A DNA stretch of 64,000 nucleotides from positions 37,951 to 101,950 of the forward strand of contig NZ_MVHG01000010.1 of NCBI RefSeq assembly GCF_002086125.1, in the 5' to 3' direction. Every line of letters begins with the position of its first letter. The stretch's first letter is position 1. This document shows positions 26,183 through 35,554 of the stretch, piece by piece. The DNA comes from Mycobacterium arosiense ATCC BAA-1401 = DSM 45069 (GTDB lineage: Bacteria; Actinomycetota; Actinomycetes; Mycobacteriales; Mycobacteriaceae). Made by a program: the position numbers and the translations under genes. The notes beneath the pieces are model-generated. The model was not told the DNA's origin. It worked only from the letters and a program-made list of their open reading frames with translations, and did no database searches.

Positions 26183-26287
26183 AGTGGCGATCGCCAGGGC
26201 GGCGGAGCCGGGCGCAGCGGGTCGCCACCATCGGATTAGTGGCGATCGCCAGGGCGGCGGAGCCGGGCGCAGCGGGTCGCCACCATC
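26183..26287. repeat. Two identical 50-bp direct repeats (possible VNTR) at the 3' end of sthA
   Basis: The 50-bp unit occurs at 26183-26232 and 26238-26287, identical and separated by 5 bp. Each unit starts AGTGGCGATCGCC and ends GGGTCGCCACCATC, so its ends (GTGGCGA and TCGCCAC) are inverted and can fold into a hairpin. The second copy ends 3 nt before the sthA stop codon. The layout is like that of mycobacterial interspersed repeat loci. Confidence 0.85.
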
Positions 26288-26290
26288 AAA

Positions 26291-27706
26291 TTACTGGCGG
26301 AACTGATTGAGCGCCCGGATCTTATTCATCACGTCGAGCGCCGCCACCTTGTAGGCCTCGGAGAACGTGGGGTAGTTGAAGACCGCGTCCACCAGATACT
26401 CGACCGTCCCGCCGCAGCCCATCACGGCCTGCCCGATGTGCACCATCTCGGTGGCACTGGTACCGAAGATGTGCACGCCGAGCACCTTGAGGTCCTGGGT
26501 GGACACCAGCAGTTTGAGCATCCCGTAGGAGTCGCCGGCGATCTGCCCCCGGGCCAGCTCGCGGTACCTGGCCACCCCGACCTCGTAGGGAACCGAGTTC
26601 TTGGTCAGCTCCACCTCGGTGGCGCCGACGTAGGAGACCTCGGGGATGGAGTAGATGCCGATCGGTTGCAGATCGGTGATGCCGTCGCTCGCTTCGCCGA
26701 ACGCGTGGTAGGCGGCCAACCGGCCCTGCTCCATCGAGGTGGCGGCCAGGGCGGGGAAGCCGATGACGTCGCCGACGGCGTAGATGTGGGGCACCTTGGT
26801 CTGGAAGTTGTCGTCGACAAAGATGCGTCCGCGGTTATCGGCCTCCAGCTCGGCATTGTGCAGATCGAGGTGATCGGTCTGGCCCTGTCGCCCGGCCGAG
26901 TACATCACCGTCTCGGCGGGAATCTGCTTGCCGCTGGCCAGGGTGGTGACGGTGCCCGCGGAGCCGACGTCGACGGCGGTCACCTCCTCGCCGAACCGGA
27001 ACGTCACCGCCAGGTCGCGCAGGTGAAACTTGAGCGCCTCGACGACTTCGGGGTCGCAGAAGTCGAGCATGTCGTTGCGCTTTTCCACCACGGTGACCTT
27101 GGTGCCCAGCGCGGCGAACATCGAGGCGTACTCGATGCCGATGACGCCGGCGCCGACCACCACCATCGAGGTGGGCAGCGACTTGAGGTCGAGGATCCCG
27201 TCGGAGTCGAGCACCCGGTGTTCGTCGAACTCGACGCCGGAGGGGCGCGCCGGTCGGGTGCCGGTGGCGATGACGACGTATTTACCGGTGATGGTTATCT
27301 TTTCGCGCCGCGACGGGTCCTCCACCTCGATGGTGTGCGGGTCGATGAAACGCCCGTGGCCGGTCAGCAGGTCGATCCGATTGCGCATCAGCTGGTTGCG
27401 CACCACGTCGACTTCCTTGCCGATCACGTGCTGGGTGCGGGCCAGCAGATCGGCCGGGGTGATCTTCTCCTTCACGCGGTAGCTGGCGCCGTAGAGTTCG
27501 CGCTGGCTCATCCCGGTGAGGTAGAGGACCGCCTCGCGCAACGTCTTTGACGGGATGGTGCCGGTCTGCACACACACGCCGCCAAGCATCTGGCCGCGTT
27601 CGACGACGGCGACCGACTTTCCGAGCTTGGCCGACGCGATGGCGGCCTTCTGCCCGCCGGGCCCGGACCCGATGACCACCATGTCGTACTCTTGCGCCGA
27701 ACTCAT
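26291..27706 (-). CDS. sthA: Soluble pyridine nucleotide transhydrogenase SthA
   Basis: SthA is a flavoprotein that exchanges reducing equivalents between NADPH and NAD+. The 471-residue sequence has the FAD-binding GSGPGGQKA (residues 13-21), [14 protein letters not shown], which lacks the second redox cysteine of dihydrolipoamide dehydrogenases as expected for Sth[16 protein letters not shown] for NAD(P)H, and the interface [23 protein letters not shown] box (minus 27714-27719) lies 7 nt before the ATG, so a leaderless mRNA is likely. The repeats described above lie directly downstream. Confidence 0.95.
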   Translation of the reverse strand: MSSAQEYDMVVIGSGPGGQKAAIASAKLGKSVAVVERGQMLGGVCVQTGTIPSKTLREAVLYLTGMSQRELYGASYRVKEKITPADLLARTQHVIGKEVDVVRNQLMRNRIDLLTGHGRFIDPHTIEVEDPSRREKITITGKYVVIATGTRPARPSGVEFDEHRVLDSDGILDLKSLPTSMVVVGAGVIGIEYASMFAALGTKVTVVEKRNDMLDFCDPEVVEALKFHLRDLAVTFRFGEEVTAVDVGSAGTVTTLASGKQIPAETVMYSAGRQGQTDHLDLHNAELEADNRGRIFVDDNFQTKVPHIYAVGDVIGFPALAATSMEQGRLAAYHAFGEASDGITDLQPIGIYSIPEVSYVGATEVELTKNSVPYEVGVARYRELARGQIAGDSYGMLKLLVSTQDLKVLGVHIFGTSATEMVHIGQAVMGCGGTVEYLVDAVFNYPTFSEAYKVAALDVMNKIRALNQFRQ

Positions 27707-27818
27707 GGCTTAAACAGTAAGGCAGCACAACGCACAGTGCTGGGTTCATCCACAGGTCCCTCCTCCGCTCCATGTACCTGCGCACCGCTTGACGGTGGCC
27801 GCCGTCAACGTGGTGCCC

Positions 27819-28877
27819 ATGACGACGCATCGAGCAGACTTCGAACTGTCCCGCCCCGGCGCACTCATCGCGGCGCTGCCGGCCGTTCTCGGCTTTGTTC
27901 CCGAAAATTCATTGATATTAGTGTCTTTGGGCGACGGCGAACTCGGGTCGGTGATGCGCGTCGACCTCTCCGAGGGCATCGTCGACCGGGTGGGGCACTT
28001 GGCGGAGGTCGCCGCCGCGGCTGCCCCCGAGGCCGTGATCGCGGTCATCGTCGACGCGGACGGGGCTTACTGCCCGAGCTGCAACGAGGAATACCGCCGG
28101 CTCTCCATGGCGCTCGCAGAAGCCTTGTCAGAGCACGACATTGAGCTCTACGCCGCCCACGTGGTGGACCAGGTGGCGCTCGGCGGGCGCTGGCATTGCG
28201 CCGAGGGGTGCGGGTCGAGCGGCGTCGTCGAAGATCCCGCGGCCTCGCCGCTGGCGGCCGCGGCGGTACTGGACGGCAGACGGCTCTATGCGCGTCGCGC
28301 CGACCTGCAGGCGGTCATCGCGCCCGACGATCCGGCGCGCTGCGCTGCGCTGGCCGGTGTGGTCAGCAAGCAGGCCGCCCGGCGCCGCGCGGCGCACCGC
28401 GCGCACCCGGTGCGCTGCATCCGCCGCGACGTGCAGGCGGCGATGGCCGCCGCTTCGCGGGTCGCGGGCGGGGAATCGCTGTCGGACGCCGAGGTGGCGG
28501 CGCTGGGCTGTGCGCTGCGCGACGCCCAGGTGCGCGACATCCTGTATGCCCTGGCGGTGGGGGAGAGTGCCGGCGAGGCCGAGTCGCTGTGGGCGCTGCT
28601 GGCGCGCACGTTGCCCCCGCCCTGGCGGGTCGAGGCGCTGGTCCTGACCGCGTTCAGCGCCTACGCCCGCGGCGACGGCCCGCTCGCCGGGGTGGCGCTG
28701 GCCGAGGCGCTGCGTTGTGACCCCGACCATCGGATGGCGGGCATGCTGGACACCGCTTTGCAATCCGGTTTGCGGCCGGACGACATCAGGGACCTGGCGC
28801 TGACCGGTTACCGGCTGGCCAAGCAATTCGGCGTGCGGCTACCACCGCGTCGGCCGTTCGGCCGCAGGGTGGGATAG
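27819..28877 (+). CDS. DUF4192 protein, Rv2712c-position homologue
   Basis: The 352-residue protein has the actinobacterial DUF4192 pattern: the N-terminal LSRPGALIAALPAVLGFVPENSLILVSL, a central cysteine-rich segment around residues 85-140 (YCPSC, WHCAEGCGSSG), and a C-terminal helical-repeat-like half. The paired cysteines could bind a metal. The ATG at 27819 is preferred to TTG 27789 and GTG 27795. It is divergent from sthA. The function is unknown. Confidence 0.82.
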   Translation: MTTHRADFELSRPGALIAALPAVLGFVPENSLILVSLGDGELGSVMRVDLSEGIVDRVGHLAEVAAAAAPEAVIAVIVDADGAYCPSCNEEYRRLSMALAEALSEHDIELYAAHVVDQVALGGRWHCAEGCGSSGVVEDPAASPLAAAAVLDGRRLYARRADLQAVIAPDDPARCAALAGVVSKQAARRRAAHRAHPVRCIRRDVQAAMAAASRVAGGESLSDAEVAALGCALRDAQVRDILYALAVGESAGEAESLWALLARTLPPPWRVEALVLTAFSAYARGDGPLAGVALAEALRCDPDHRMAGMLDTALQSGLRPDDIRDLALTGYRLAKQFGVRLPPRRPFGRRVG

Positions 28878-28919
28878 CAGTAATCACGAGGCACCGCCGC
28901 GCGGGGCGTGAGGCGCGGG

Positions 28920-29609
28920 TCAGACCTTCTCGACCTTGACCGCATGCGCCATCTCGTGCGGCAGGGTGACGTTCTCGTGGCCCGGAATGACGATGGTCAC
29001 CCCGGCGGAACTGGTCTCAACGGTGACGCGCGCGTTGGGGACGACGCCGGCGTCCTTCAGGCGCGAGATGAGGTCGATGTCGCCCTGGACGTGTTCGGTC
29101 AACTGCCGCACCACGACCGCCACCGGCGCGCCGGCGGGTAACTCGGTCAACCTGACCAGGGGGTCGTCCTCGGACCAGGACTCGGGGCCCACACCCAGGT
29201 CCAGGAGCCCGGGGATCGGGTTGCCGAAGGGCGAGGTGGTCGGGTTGTTGAGCACCTTCACCAACCGCCGCTCGACGTCCTCGCTCATTACGTGCTCCCA
29301 GCGGCATGCCTCGGCGTGCACCTCTTCCCAGGGCAGCCCGATGACGTCGACGAGCAATCGTTCGGCGAGGCGGTGCTTGCGCATGACGGCAACGGCCAGC
29401 GCCCGGCCCTTGTCGGTGAGCTCGAGGTGGCGGTCGCCGGCCACGTGAAGTAAACCGTCCCGCTCCATGCGCGACACGGTTTGGCTGACAGTCGGCCCGC
29501 TTTGATCCAGGCGTTCGGCGATTCGGGCACGCAGCGGCGTAACGCCCTCTTCTTCGAGGTCGTAGATGGTCCGCAGGTACATCTCGGTGGTGTCAACCAG
29601 GTCGTTCAT
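28920..29609 (-). CDS. ideR: Iron-dependent repressor IdeR
   Basis: IdeR is the main Fe(II)-sensing regulator of mycobacteria, repressing siderophore genes and activating storage genes. The 229-residue protein has a winged-helix DNA-binding domain (ARIAERLDQSGPTVSQTVSRM), the dimerisation domain and a C-terminal SH3-like domain. All metal ligands are present: M10, C102, E105 and H106 in one site, and H79, E83 and H98 in the other. A GGAGGG ribosome binding site lies just before the ATG. It follows sigB on the same strand, but a strong hairpin separates them. Confidence 0.98.
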   Translation of the reverse strand: MNDLVDTTEMYLRTIYDLEEEGVTPLRARIAERLDQSGPTVSQTVSRMERDGLLHVAGDRHLELTDKGRALAVAVMRKHRLAERLLVDVIGLPWEEVHAEACRWEHVMSEDVERRLVKVLNNPTTSPFGNPIPGLLDLGVGPESWSEDDPLVRLTELPAGAPVAVVVRQLTEHVQGDIDLISRLKDAGVVPNARVTVETSSAGVTIVIPGHENVTLPHEMAHAVKVEKV

Positions 29610-29681
29610 TCAGCACCCTCCGTCGACGCTGAGTCTACTTGCCCAGCTGTGCGAATGGTTGTAACGCCTCCCTGGCAAGCA

Positions 29682-29711
29682 GTATGCCCGCCGCGGACGC
29701 GGCGGGCATAC
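29682..29711 (-). terminator. Perfect 13-bp hairpin after sigB
   Basis: GTATGCCCGCCGC-ggac-GCGGCGGGCATAC forms a 13-bp stem with a 4-nt loop. It starts 28 nt past the sigB stop codon in the direction of transcription. No T-run follows, which is usual for mycobacterial terminators. It would separate sigB from the ideR transcript. Confidence 0.75.
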
Positions 29712-29738
29712 CGTCTGCTACCTAGCTTGAGTGAGGTG

Positions 29739-30698
29739 TTAGCTCGCGTACGACCGTAACCTGTCGGCGCGTTCCCCGTTGCGGAGTTTGGACATTACGT
29801 CCCGCTCGATCTGGCGGACCCGCTCGCGGGACAGGCCGAACAGCTTGCCGATCTGGTCCAGGGTGCGCGGCTGGCCGTCGTCCAGGCCGAAACGCAACCG
29901 GATCACCTGGTGCTCACGCTCGTCCAGGGTGGCCAGCACGCTGCGGATGTCGGTGTGCAGCAGCTCGGCGATCACCGCGTTCTCCGCCGACATCGCCTCG
30001 GCGTCCTCGATGAAGTCGCCCAGCGGGGCTTCCTCCTCGGATCCGACCGGCATGTCGAGGCTTACCGGGTCACGGCTGTGCTCGAGCAGGTCATTGATCT
30101 TTTCCACCGGGATGCCGGATTCGGCGGCCAGTTCCTCGTCGGTGGCCTCGCGTCCCAGGTTCTGGTGCATCTCGCGCTTGATCCGCGCCAGCTTGTTGAC
30201 CTGCTCCACCAGATGAACCGGCAGCCGGATGGTGCGGCTCTGGTCGGCCATGCCGCGGGTGATGGCCTGACGAATCCACCACGTCGCGTAGGTCGAGAAC
30301 TTAAATCCCTTTGTGTAATCGAACTTTTCCATCGCTCGGATCAGCCCGAGATTGCCCTCCTGGATCAGGTCCAGCAATGGCATGCCGCGACCCGTGTACC
30401 GCTTGGCCAGCGACACCACCAGACGCAGGTTGGCTTCCAGCAGGTGTCGACGCGCCGCCTGGCCATCGCGCACCACGGCCTCTAGATCGCGTTTACGGTT
30501 CTCCCCGAGGCGCTTACGCGTTGCGAGCAGGTGTTCGGCATAAAGCCCGGCCTCGATGCGCTTGGCGAGCTCGACCTCGCCGGCCGCATTCAGCAGCGCT
30601 GTCTTTCCGATTCCGTTCAGATATACGCGCACTAGATCCGCTGCGGGGCTTTGAGCATCCAGATCGCCGTCAAATCTGCTCGTGCTGGCGTTCGCCAT
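29739..30698 (-). CDS. sigB: RNA polymerase sigma factor SigB
   Basis: SigB is the non-essential, stress- and stationary-phase-linked group 2 sigma factor. The 319-residue protein has region 1.2 ([16 protein letters not shown]), region 2 with the core-binding and -10 element parts ([38 protein letters not shown]), region 3, and region 4.2 with the helix-turn-helix [20 protein letters not shown]. It is close to SigA in the conserved core but lacks the long N-terminal extension. The ATG has a GGGAGG site 5 nt upstream. Confidence 0.97.
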   Translation of the reverse strand: MANASTSRFDGDLDAQSPAADLVRVYLNGIGKTALLNAAGEVELAKRIEAGLYAEHLLATRKRLGENRKRDLEAVVRDGQAARRHLLEANLRLVVSLAKRYTGRGMPLLDLIQEGNLGLIRAMEKFDYTKGFKFSTYATWWIRQAITRGMADQSRTIRLPVHLVEQVNKLARIKREMHQNLGREATDEELAAESGIPVEKINDLLEHSRDPVSLDMPVGSEEEAPLGDFIEDAEAMSAENAVIAELLHTDIRSVLATLDEREHQVIRLRFGLDDGQPRTLDQIGKLFGLSRERVRQIERDVMSKLRNGERADRLRSYAS

Positions 30699-30734
30699 AG
30701 CGACCTCCCGTTCGGCTTCGTTCTGTCATCGAGT

Positions 30735-30763
30735 TCAACGACAGATCAGCTTTGAGAGTTCCC
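30735..30763 (-). promoter_or_regulatory. SigE/SigH-type promoter of sigB
   Basis: On the minus strand GGGAAC is followed after 17 nt by CGTTGA. This fits the GGGAAC-N16/18-CGTT consensus of SigE/SigH promoters, known to drive sigB under stress in M. tuberculosis. It lies 37 nt before the start codon. Confidence 0.75.
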
Positions 30764-30864
30764 AGCGATTCGCCATCTCACACGTCTTGACGTGCAGAGA
30801 TGTGCCGCAGACCTGAGAATGTCCTGAGAAGTCCGCACCCGCGGCACCCTGCGGGGAACGACGG

Positions 30865-31293
30865 CTAGTCGGGATCCATTCCGCCGCGGGCGCCCGGTGG
30901 CCAGTCCGATTGCGGTCGTCGCGGAGCCTCCAGCGCGCGACGTTCGGCGCGGGGGAACAGGGGGATGTGATGCCGGGCGTCGTCGAACCGGCGCGGCTCC
31001 TCGGCACTGCGCGGCGGTCGATCGTTGGCGATCAGCACGGCCATCCAGGGCAACGGGATGGAGGCCGCCACGATCGCCAGGGAGATCAGCCCGTTGTGCC
31101 ACGCGCCGTAGGCGACCGCGGCCAGGATGAGCGCCGGAATGCGGAATGCCATCAAGGTCAAGTATTTACGGACACGCGCGCGATGCTGCTCCTCGTAGGA
31201 GGTCGCGGCGGCGGTGATGAGCACTGGGCGGCCCTTGTTGCCGTCAAAGTCATCGAACCGGCCGTCGAACCCCGGATCGGAGCCGTGCTTCAT
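30865..31293 (-). CDS. DUF3099 membrane protein, Rv2709 homologue
   Basis: The 142-residue protein has the DUF3099 core ITAAATSYEEQHRARVRKYL followed by two membrane helices (about residues 57-74 and 78-99). The C-terminus is proline/arginine-rich and cytoplasmic. The ATG at 31293 begins just after unrelated sequence. The function is unknown; it sits upstream of sigB on the same strand. Confidence 0.82.
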   Translation of the reverse strand: MKHGSDPGFDGRFDDFDGNKGRPVLITAAATSYEEQHRARVRKYLTLMAFRIPALILAAVAYGAWHNGLISLAIVAASIPLPWMAVLIANDRPPRSAEEPRRFDDARHHIPLFPRAERRALEAPRRPQSDWPPGARGGMDPD

Positions 31294-31369
31294 TTCTCCA
31301 CTGTCCCACAACTGGCCGATTCCGGCTCGGGCGGTTTCTGGGGCCCCCCGGCAGTGCACAATGTCAGGT

Positions 31370-31609
31370 ATGCAGACCCAAACGATCGAACGCACCGAGA
31401 CCGACGAACGCGTCGACGACGGGACCGGCAGCGACACCCCGAAGTACTTCCATTACGTCAAGAAGGACAAGATCGCCGAGAGCGCGGTGCTGGGCAATCA
31501 CGTCGTGGCGTTGTGCGGGGAGGTGTTTCCCGTCACCAAAGCGGCAAAGCCGGGCTCACCGGTCTGCCCCGACTGCAAGCAGATCTACGACCGGATGAAG
31601 AAGGACTGA
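31370..31609 (+). CDS. DUF3039 small zinc-ribbon-like protein, Rv2708c homologue
   Basis: The 79-residue protein has a variable acidic N-terminus and the conserved DUF3039 part: KYFHYVKKDKI, then VVALCGEVF and PVCPDCKQIYDRM. The cysteines could form a zinc site with the preceding histidine. ATG 31370 follows a CACAAT box by 7 nt and could be leaderless; ATG 31361 would give an 82-residue form, the length recalled for M. tuberculosis. It is divergent from the DUF3099 gene. Confidence 0.82.
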   Translation: MQTQTIERTETDERVDDGTGSDTPKYFHYVKKDKIAESAVLGNHVVALCGEVFPVTKAAKPGSPVCPDCKQIYDRMKKD

Positions 31610-31610
31610 C

Positions 31611-32615
31611 CTAGCCGGGCGGCTCCGCCGGCGCGACCTCGCGTTGCTGCGTAGCGGGGTTCGTGGTCACCGGATTCGACAACGTGTCCGCCGCCTTCGC
31701 CAGCGCGGGCGAGCGCGACAGCAGCCACCTGCGCAGCCGGTGCGCGTGCGTCCTGGGCGCGGGGAATTCCTCCTGGATGGCGGCGTTGAGTTCGGCGCCG
31801 ATCATGATCGCGAAGCCCCCGAAGAACGAGAACAGCAGGAAAGCGATCGGCGTGGCGAGCGCGCCGTAGGTATACCCCGTACTGGTGATCCACTGCAGGT
31901 AGATCCGCAGGCCCAGGGTGGCGATCACGAACACCGCGGTGGCCAGTGCCGCGCCGAGGATCAGCCGATGCGTCGGCAGCGGCTGCGGCAACGACACGCG
32001 ATACAGGACCGCGACCCCGACCATCAACACGAGGATCAAGGCCGGGTAGTAGCCGTAGCGCAGCAGGTTGGCCAGGCTGACCGGAATGTGCTCACCCACC
32101 TTGCGCGGCCCCAAAACCAGCAGCGGCGCCGTCGCCACCACGAACACCAGCCCGACCACGTAGAGGAACAGCGCGAACAGGCGCTGGCGCACCGGGTGGC
32201 GCAACGGTGTCTGGTCGTGCGCCTCCACCACCGAGTCGACGAACGCGGAGATGGCCGACGACCCCGCCCACAGCGAGATGATGAAGCCCAGCGACACCAC
32301 CTCGCCGCGGGCGTTGCTGGCGATGTCGCGCACGGTCGGTTCGATGATCTCGTTGACCACGCTGGGGGAGAACACGCTGTGCGCCGTCGAAATCAGCTGG
32401 CGCAGGATGCTGGGCAGCATGTCGGGTCCGAACAGCGGCGCGACGTAGGCCAGCGTGCCCAGCAGCCCAAGCAGCAGCGGCGGCAGTGACAGCGCCGACC
32501 AAAAACCAGCCTGAGCCGACTCCGAGAAAATCGAGTCGTCCCAACTCTTGGAGAGAGTCCTCAGGGTGATTCGCCAAATATGGTGGCGCGACGGTTTTGC
32601 GACCTGCTCGCTCAT
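31611..32615 (-). CDS. YihY/BrkB-family membrane protein, Rv2707 homologue
   Basis: The 334-residue protein has six hydrophobic helices and the family motif GFWSALSLPPLLLGLLGTLAY. TGYTYGALATPIAFLLFSFFGG lies near residues 245-270. The family is annotated as ribonuclease BN-like or BrkB, but the biochemical role is uncertain and it is not a nuclease by structure. Its stop is 1 nt from that of the converging DUF3039 gene. Confidence 0.88.
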   Translation of the reverse strand: MSEQVAKPSRHHIWRITLRTLSKSWDDSIFSESAQAGFWSALSLPPLLLGLLGTLAYVAPLFGPDMLPSILRQLISTAHSVFSPSVVNEIIEPTVRDIASNARGEVVSLGFIISLWAGSSAISAFVDSVVEAHDQTPLRHPVRQRLFALFLYVVGLVFVVATAPLLVLGPRKVGEHIPVSLANLLRYGYYPALILVLMVGVAVLYRVSLPQPLPTHRLILGAALATAVFVIATLGLRIYLQWITSTGYTYGALATPIAFLLFSFFGGFAIMIGAELNAAIQEEFPAPRTHAHRLRRWLLSRSPALAKAADTLSNPVTTNPATQQREVAPAEPPG

Positions 32616-32681
32616 ACCCGTCCAGCATTACCGAAGATCGCTCGCACCGCCCACATTGGGATGGGCGAGTTCGTCCGCGGG

Positions 32682-32867
32682 CTAGCTTTCGCTGAACTCC
32701 AGCACGGCGTCCAGCTCGGTCAGCTTCGCCTCGTGCTCGTTGGCGTGGTGCTGGCAGAAGAGAAGCTCCAGTCCGGAAGGCAGCTTGGCGCGTACACGGG
32801 CCGCAGCACCGCAGCGATCGCAGCGGTCGGCCCGGGTCAGTTCTGGACTCGTCAGAGTTGCATTCAT
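32682..32867 (-). CDS. DUF7455-like small zinc-finger protein
   Basis: This 61-residue protein has CDRCGAAARVRA and LLFCQHHANEHEAKL, giving a CxxC...CxxH zinc site. Small proteins of this type are conserved in actinobacteria. A CGGAGA ribosome binding site precedes the ATG. It lies between the BrkB and DUF952 genes. The function is unknown. Confidence 0.8.
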   Translation of the reverse strand: MNATLTSPELTRADRCDRCGAAARVRAKLPSGLELLFCQHHANEHEAKLTELDAVLEFSES

Positions 32868-32989
32868 GGCTTCTCCGTTCTTCTACATTCACTGTCTCAG
32901 ACGTATGGCGTTTTCGCCTTGTTCCCCGATCGTTATCGGGTGTGTCGTTTCTCACGGGCTGGTCAGGTTTGGTTTAAGCGATCTCTAGG

Positions 32990-33358
32990 GTGTCGAATGT
33001 GACCTTCGCCCCGGACGTCCTGGTGCACTTGTGCGGAACCGAGCAGTGGGCACGAGCCCGCCGGCTGGGCGGAATCTCGCCGCGAGACGCCGGCGGCGGT
33101 GAGTTCATCCATCTGTCGACACCCGAGCAGGTGCACCTGCCGGCCAACCGGCTCTACCGCGGTCGCGACGACCTGATCCTGTTGCACATCGACCCAGCGC
33201 GCCTGGCCGCGCCGGTGCGGTGGGAGCCGGGTGTACCAACCGATCCCGAGTCGATGTTGTTCCCGCACCTGTACGGCCCGCTGCCGGTGGCCGCCGTGGT
33301 CCGGGTCACTCCCTACCCGCCGGCCGAGGACGGCACCTTCGCGCCGGCGTCGACGTAG
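32990..33358 (+). CDS. DUF952 protein, Rv2705c homologue
   Basis: The 122-residue protein matches DUF952, with LVHLCGTEQWARA, EFIHLSTPEQVHLPANRLY and FPHLYGPLPVAAVV as conserved blocks. The fold is related to glutathione S-transferase-like or ADP-ribosyltransferase-like domains in some predictions. The real function is unknown. It starts with GTG, and its 3' end overlaps the converging RidA gene by 46 nt. Confidence 0.82.
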   Translation: MSNVTFAPDVLVHLCGTEQWARARRLGGISPRDAGGGEFIHLSTPEQVHLPANRLYRGRDDLILLHIDPARLAAPVRWEPGVPTDPESMLFPHLYGPLPVAAVVRVTPYPPAEDGTFAPAST

Positions 33359-33720
33359 GCGTCGGCTTCGATTTCCACCAGTAACTCGGGCGCGATCAAT
33401 GCCGAGACCTCGACCATGGTGGCCGCGGGCCGGATGGCACCGAAGACCCGCTCGTGCACCGCTGCAACCTCACGCCAGCGCGAGATGTCGGTGACGTAGA
33501 TGCGGGTGCGAACCACGTCGGTGAGGGCCGCGCCCGCTTGACCCAACGCAATCTCGATGCGGCGCAGAGCTTCTCGGGTTTGAGCGGCGATATCGCCGGC
33601 GGGACCGGCGCCGGCCGTTCCGGCCACCGCCACATGCGGGCCCACCCGCACCGCGCGCGAATAACCGACCGCCGACTCGAAGGCGGATTCGGACGAGACC
33701 ACGGTGCGGTTGGCGGGCAT
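33313..33720 (-). CDS. RidA/YjgF-family deaminase-like protein, Rv2704 homologue
   Basis: RidA proteins hydrolyse reactive enamine/imine intermediates. The 135-residue sequence has the trimer-type core (VAVAGTAG, REALRRIEIALGQAGAALTDVVRTRIYVTDIS). The arginine that binds the substrate carboxylate is in VVRTRIYVTD. The last glutamate motif reads VEIEADAYV rather than the usual IEIEAIA. The ATG at 33720 is chosen; a GTG at 33729 is possible. Confidence 0.85.
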   Translation of the reverse strand: MPANRTVVSSESAFESAVGYSRAVRVGPHVAVAGTAGAGPAGDIAAQTREALRRIEIALGQAGAALTDVVRTRIYVTDISRWREVAAVHERVFGAIRPAATMVEVSALIAPELLVEIEADAYVDAGAKVPSSAGG

Positions 33721-33845
33721 GCGCCTCACGGTACGACGACGAGCGCGTCGCCGCAGCCGAATTCCCGGGCGGCAGCGCGCGTTTGGCCCACCGGCTTACG
33801 CGGGCATCGAGATGACTTGCGCGCCAACCGTTCCGAGACGAACGG

Positions 33846-35378
33846 CTAGTCGAGGTAGTCGCGCAGCACCTGCGAACGGCTGGGGTGGCGCAGCTTCGAC
33901 ATCGTCTTGGACTCGATCTGACGGATGCGCTCGCGGGTCACGCCGTAAACCTGCCCGATCTCGTCCAACGTGCGGGGCTGGCCGTCGGTGAGCCCGAACC
34001 GGAGCCGTACTACGCCCGCCTCGCGCTCCGAGAGCGTCTCGAGGACCGACTGCAGCTGGTCCTGCAACAGCGTGAACGACACCGCGTCCACGGCCACCAC
34101 GGCCTCGCTGTCCTCGATGAAGTCACCGAGCTGGCTGTCGCCCTCGTCGCCGATGGTCTGGTCCAGCGAGATCGGCTCGCGGGCGTATTGCTGGATCTCT
34201 AGCACCTTTTCGGGCGTGATGTCCATCTCCTTGGCCAGCTCCTCGGGCGTGGGCTCGCGGCCCAGGTCCTGCAGCAGCTCGCGCTGGATACGGCCCAGCT
34301 TGTTGATGACCTCGACCATGTGCACCGGGATACGAATGGTGCGGGCCTGGTCGGCCATGGCACGGGTGATGGCCTGACGAATCCACCACGTCGCATACGT
34401 CGAGAACTTGTAACCCTTGGTGTAGTCGAACTTCTCGACCGCGCGGATCAGACCCAGGTTGCCCTCCTGGATGAGGTCCAAAAACGCCATGCCGCGGCCC
34501 GTGTAACGCTTGGCCAGCGACACCACCAGACGCAGGTTGGCTTCCAGCAGATGGTTCTTCGCGCGGTCGCCGTCGCGGCAGATCCACACCATGTCGCGAC
34601 GCTGGGCGGCGGGAAGTTTGTCGCCGCGCTCGGCCAGCTCGGTCATCAGCTGCGTGGCATACAGTCCCGCCTCGATCCGCTTGGCCAGCTCAACCTCTTC
34701 TTCGGCGTTGAGCAGCGCGACCTTGCCGATCTGCTTGAGGTAGGCGCGAACGGAGTCGGCGGAGGCCGTCAACTCGGCGTCCTTGCGGGCCTGCCGCAAT
34801 GCCTCGGACTCGTCTTCGTCCCACACGAAATCGCCGGAGGCCTTGTCCCTTTCGGACGGCTCGGCAATCTCCTCGTCCTCTTCCGCCGCGGCGTCGCCGG
34901 CCTTGGCGGGCTTGACTACGGCCTCTTCCTCGCCTTCGGCCTCGTCGGTGTCGCCTTCCACGGCGTCTTCGCCGTCGGATGCCACCACGTCCTCGAGGTC
35001 CTCGAGGGCGAGGTCGGCGTCGATGTCGAGGTCTTCGGCCGGCTCATCCTCGAGGTCGGGTTCGTTGTCGAGATCCTCGACGGCAGCGTCGGAATCGAGG
35101 GCGTCGGGCTCCGCCTGCCCGGCCTTGGCCGCTTTGGCTCCGCGCGCGGACGTCGCCTTGGACCCGGCGCTCTTGGCCGCGGCGCGCGTCTTCTTGGGCT
35201 CGGCGGCCCCGTCGGCCTCGGACTTGGTGGACGGCGATGCTGTCTTGGCGGCCCGCCTCGCAGGTGCCGAGCCGTTGGCAGCCTTGGCCGCCGGTCGCTT
35301 GGCGGGGGAGGACGGAGACTTTGTGGCGGTGCGTTTCACCGGCCCATCCGTTGCCGGGCTTGCTTTCGTCGCTGCCAC
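33846..35378 (-). CDS. sigA: Primary RNA polymerase sigma factor SigA
   Basis: SigA directs housekeeping transcription. The 510-residue protein has a Lys/Ala-rich N-terminus (residues 1-85) and a long acidic region to about residue 190. Region 1.2 ([21 protein letters not shown]), region 2 ([22 protein letters not shown] and the aromatic -10 motif), region 3, and region 4.2 ([20 protein letters not shown]) follow. The start is GTG at 35378 with a GAAGGGG site upstream. It lies about 3 kb from sigB, the paralogue, on the same strand. Confidence 0.97.
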   Translation of the reverse strand: MAATKASPATDGPVKRTATKSPSSPAKRPAAKAANGSAPARRAAKTASPSTKSEADGAAEPKKTRAAAKSAGSKATSARGAKAAKAGQAEPDALDSDAAVEDLDNEPDLEDEPAEDLDIDADLALEDLEDVVASDGEDAVEGDTDEAEGEEEAVVKPAKAGDAAAEEDEEIAEPSERDKASGDFVWDEDESEALRQARKDAELTASADSVRAYLKQIGKVALLNAEEEVELAKRIEAGLYATQLMTELAERGDKLPAAQRRDMVWICRDGDRAKNHLLEANLRLVVSLAKRYTGRGMAFLDLIQEGNLGLIRAVEKFDYTKGYKFSTYATWWIRQAITRAMADQARTIRIPVHMVEVINKLGRIQRELLQDLGREPTPEELAKEMDITPEKVLEIQQYAREPISLDQTIGDEGDSQLGDFIEDSEAVVAVDAVSFTLLQDQLQSVLETLSEREAGVVRLRFGLTDGQPRTLDEIGQVYGVTRERIRQIESKTMSKLRHPSRSQVLRDYLD

Positions 35379-35554
35379 TTACACCCCTTCGTTTGGGCTC
35401 ACTCTCGGTGGGTAGTGGGCATGGTTAACCGAAAGTGTCTGCTATGTCGATGTCGGCGTTGTTATCAGCGTGAGTAGTCGCACGCTGTCGGTTGGGCGTT
35501 CGCCGAGGACCATTGTAACGACAGTGTGCGGTCCTACGGCTCTGCCGGGCGAAA

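Noticed and set aside
26183..26287. Possible CRISPR repeat pair
   Set aside because: Only two units with a 5-bp spacer, and no cas genes nearby; it is a direct repeat, not a CRISPR array.
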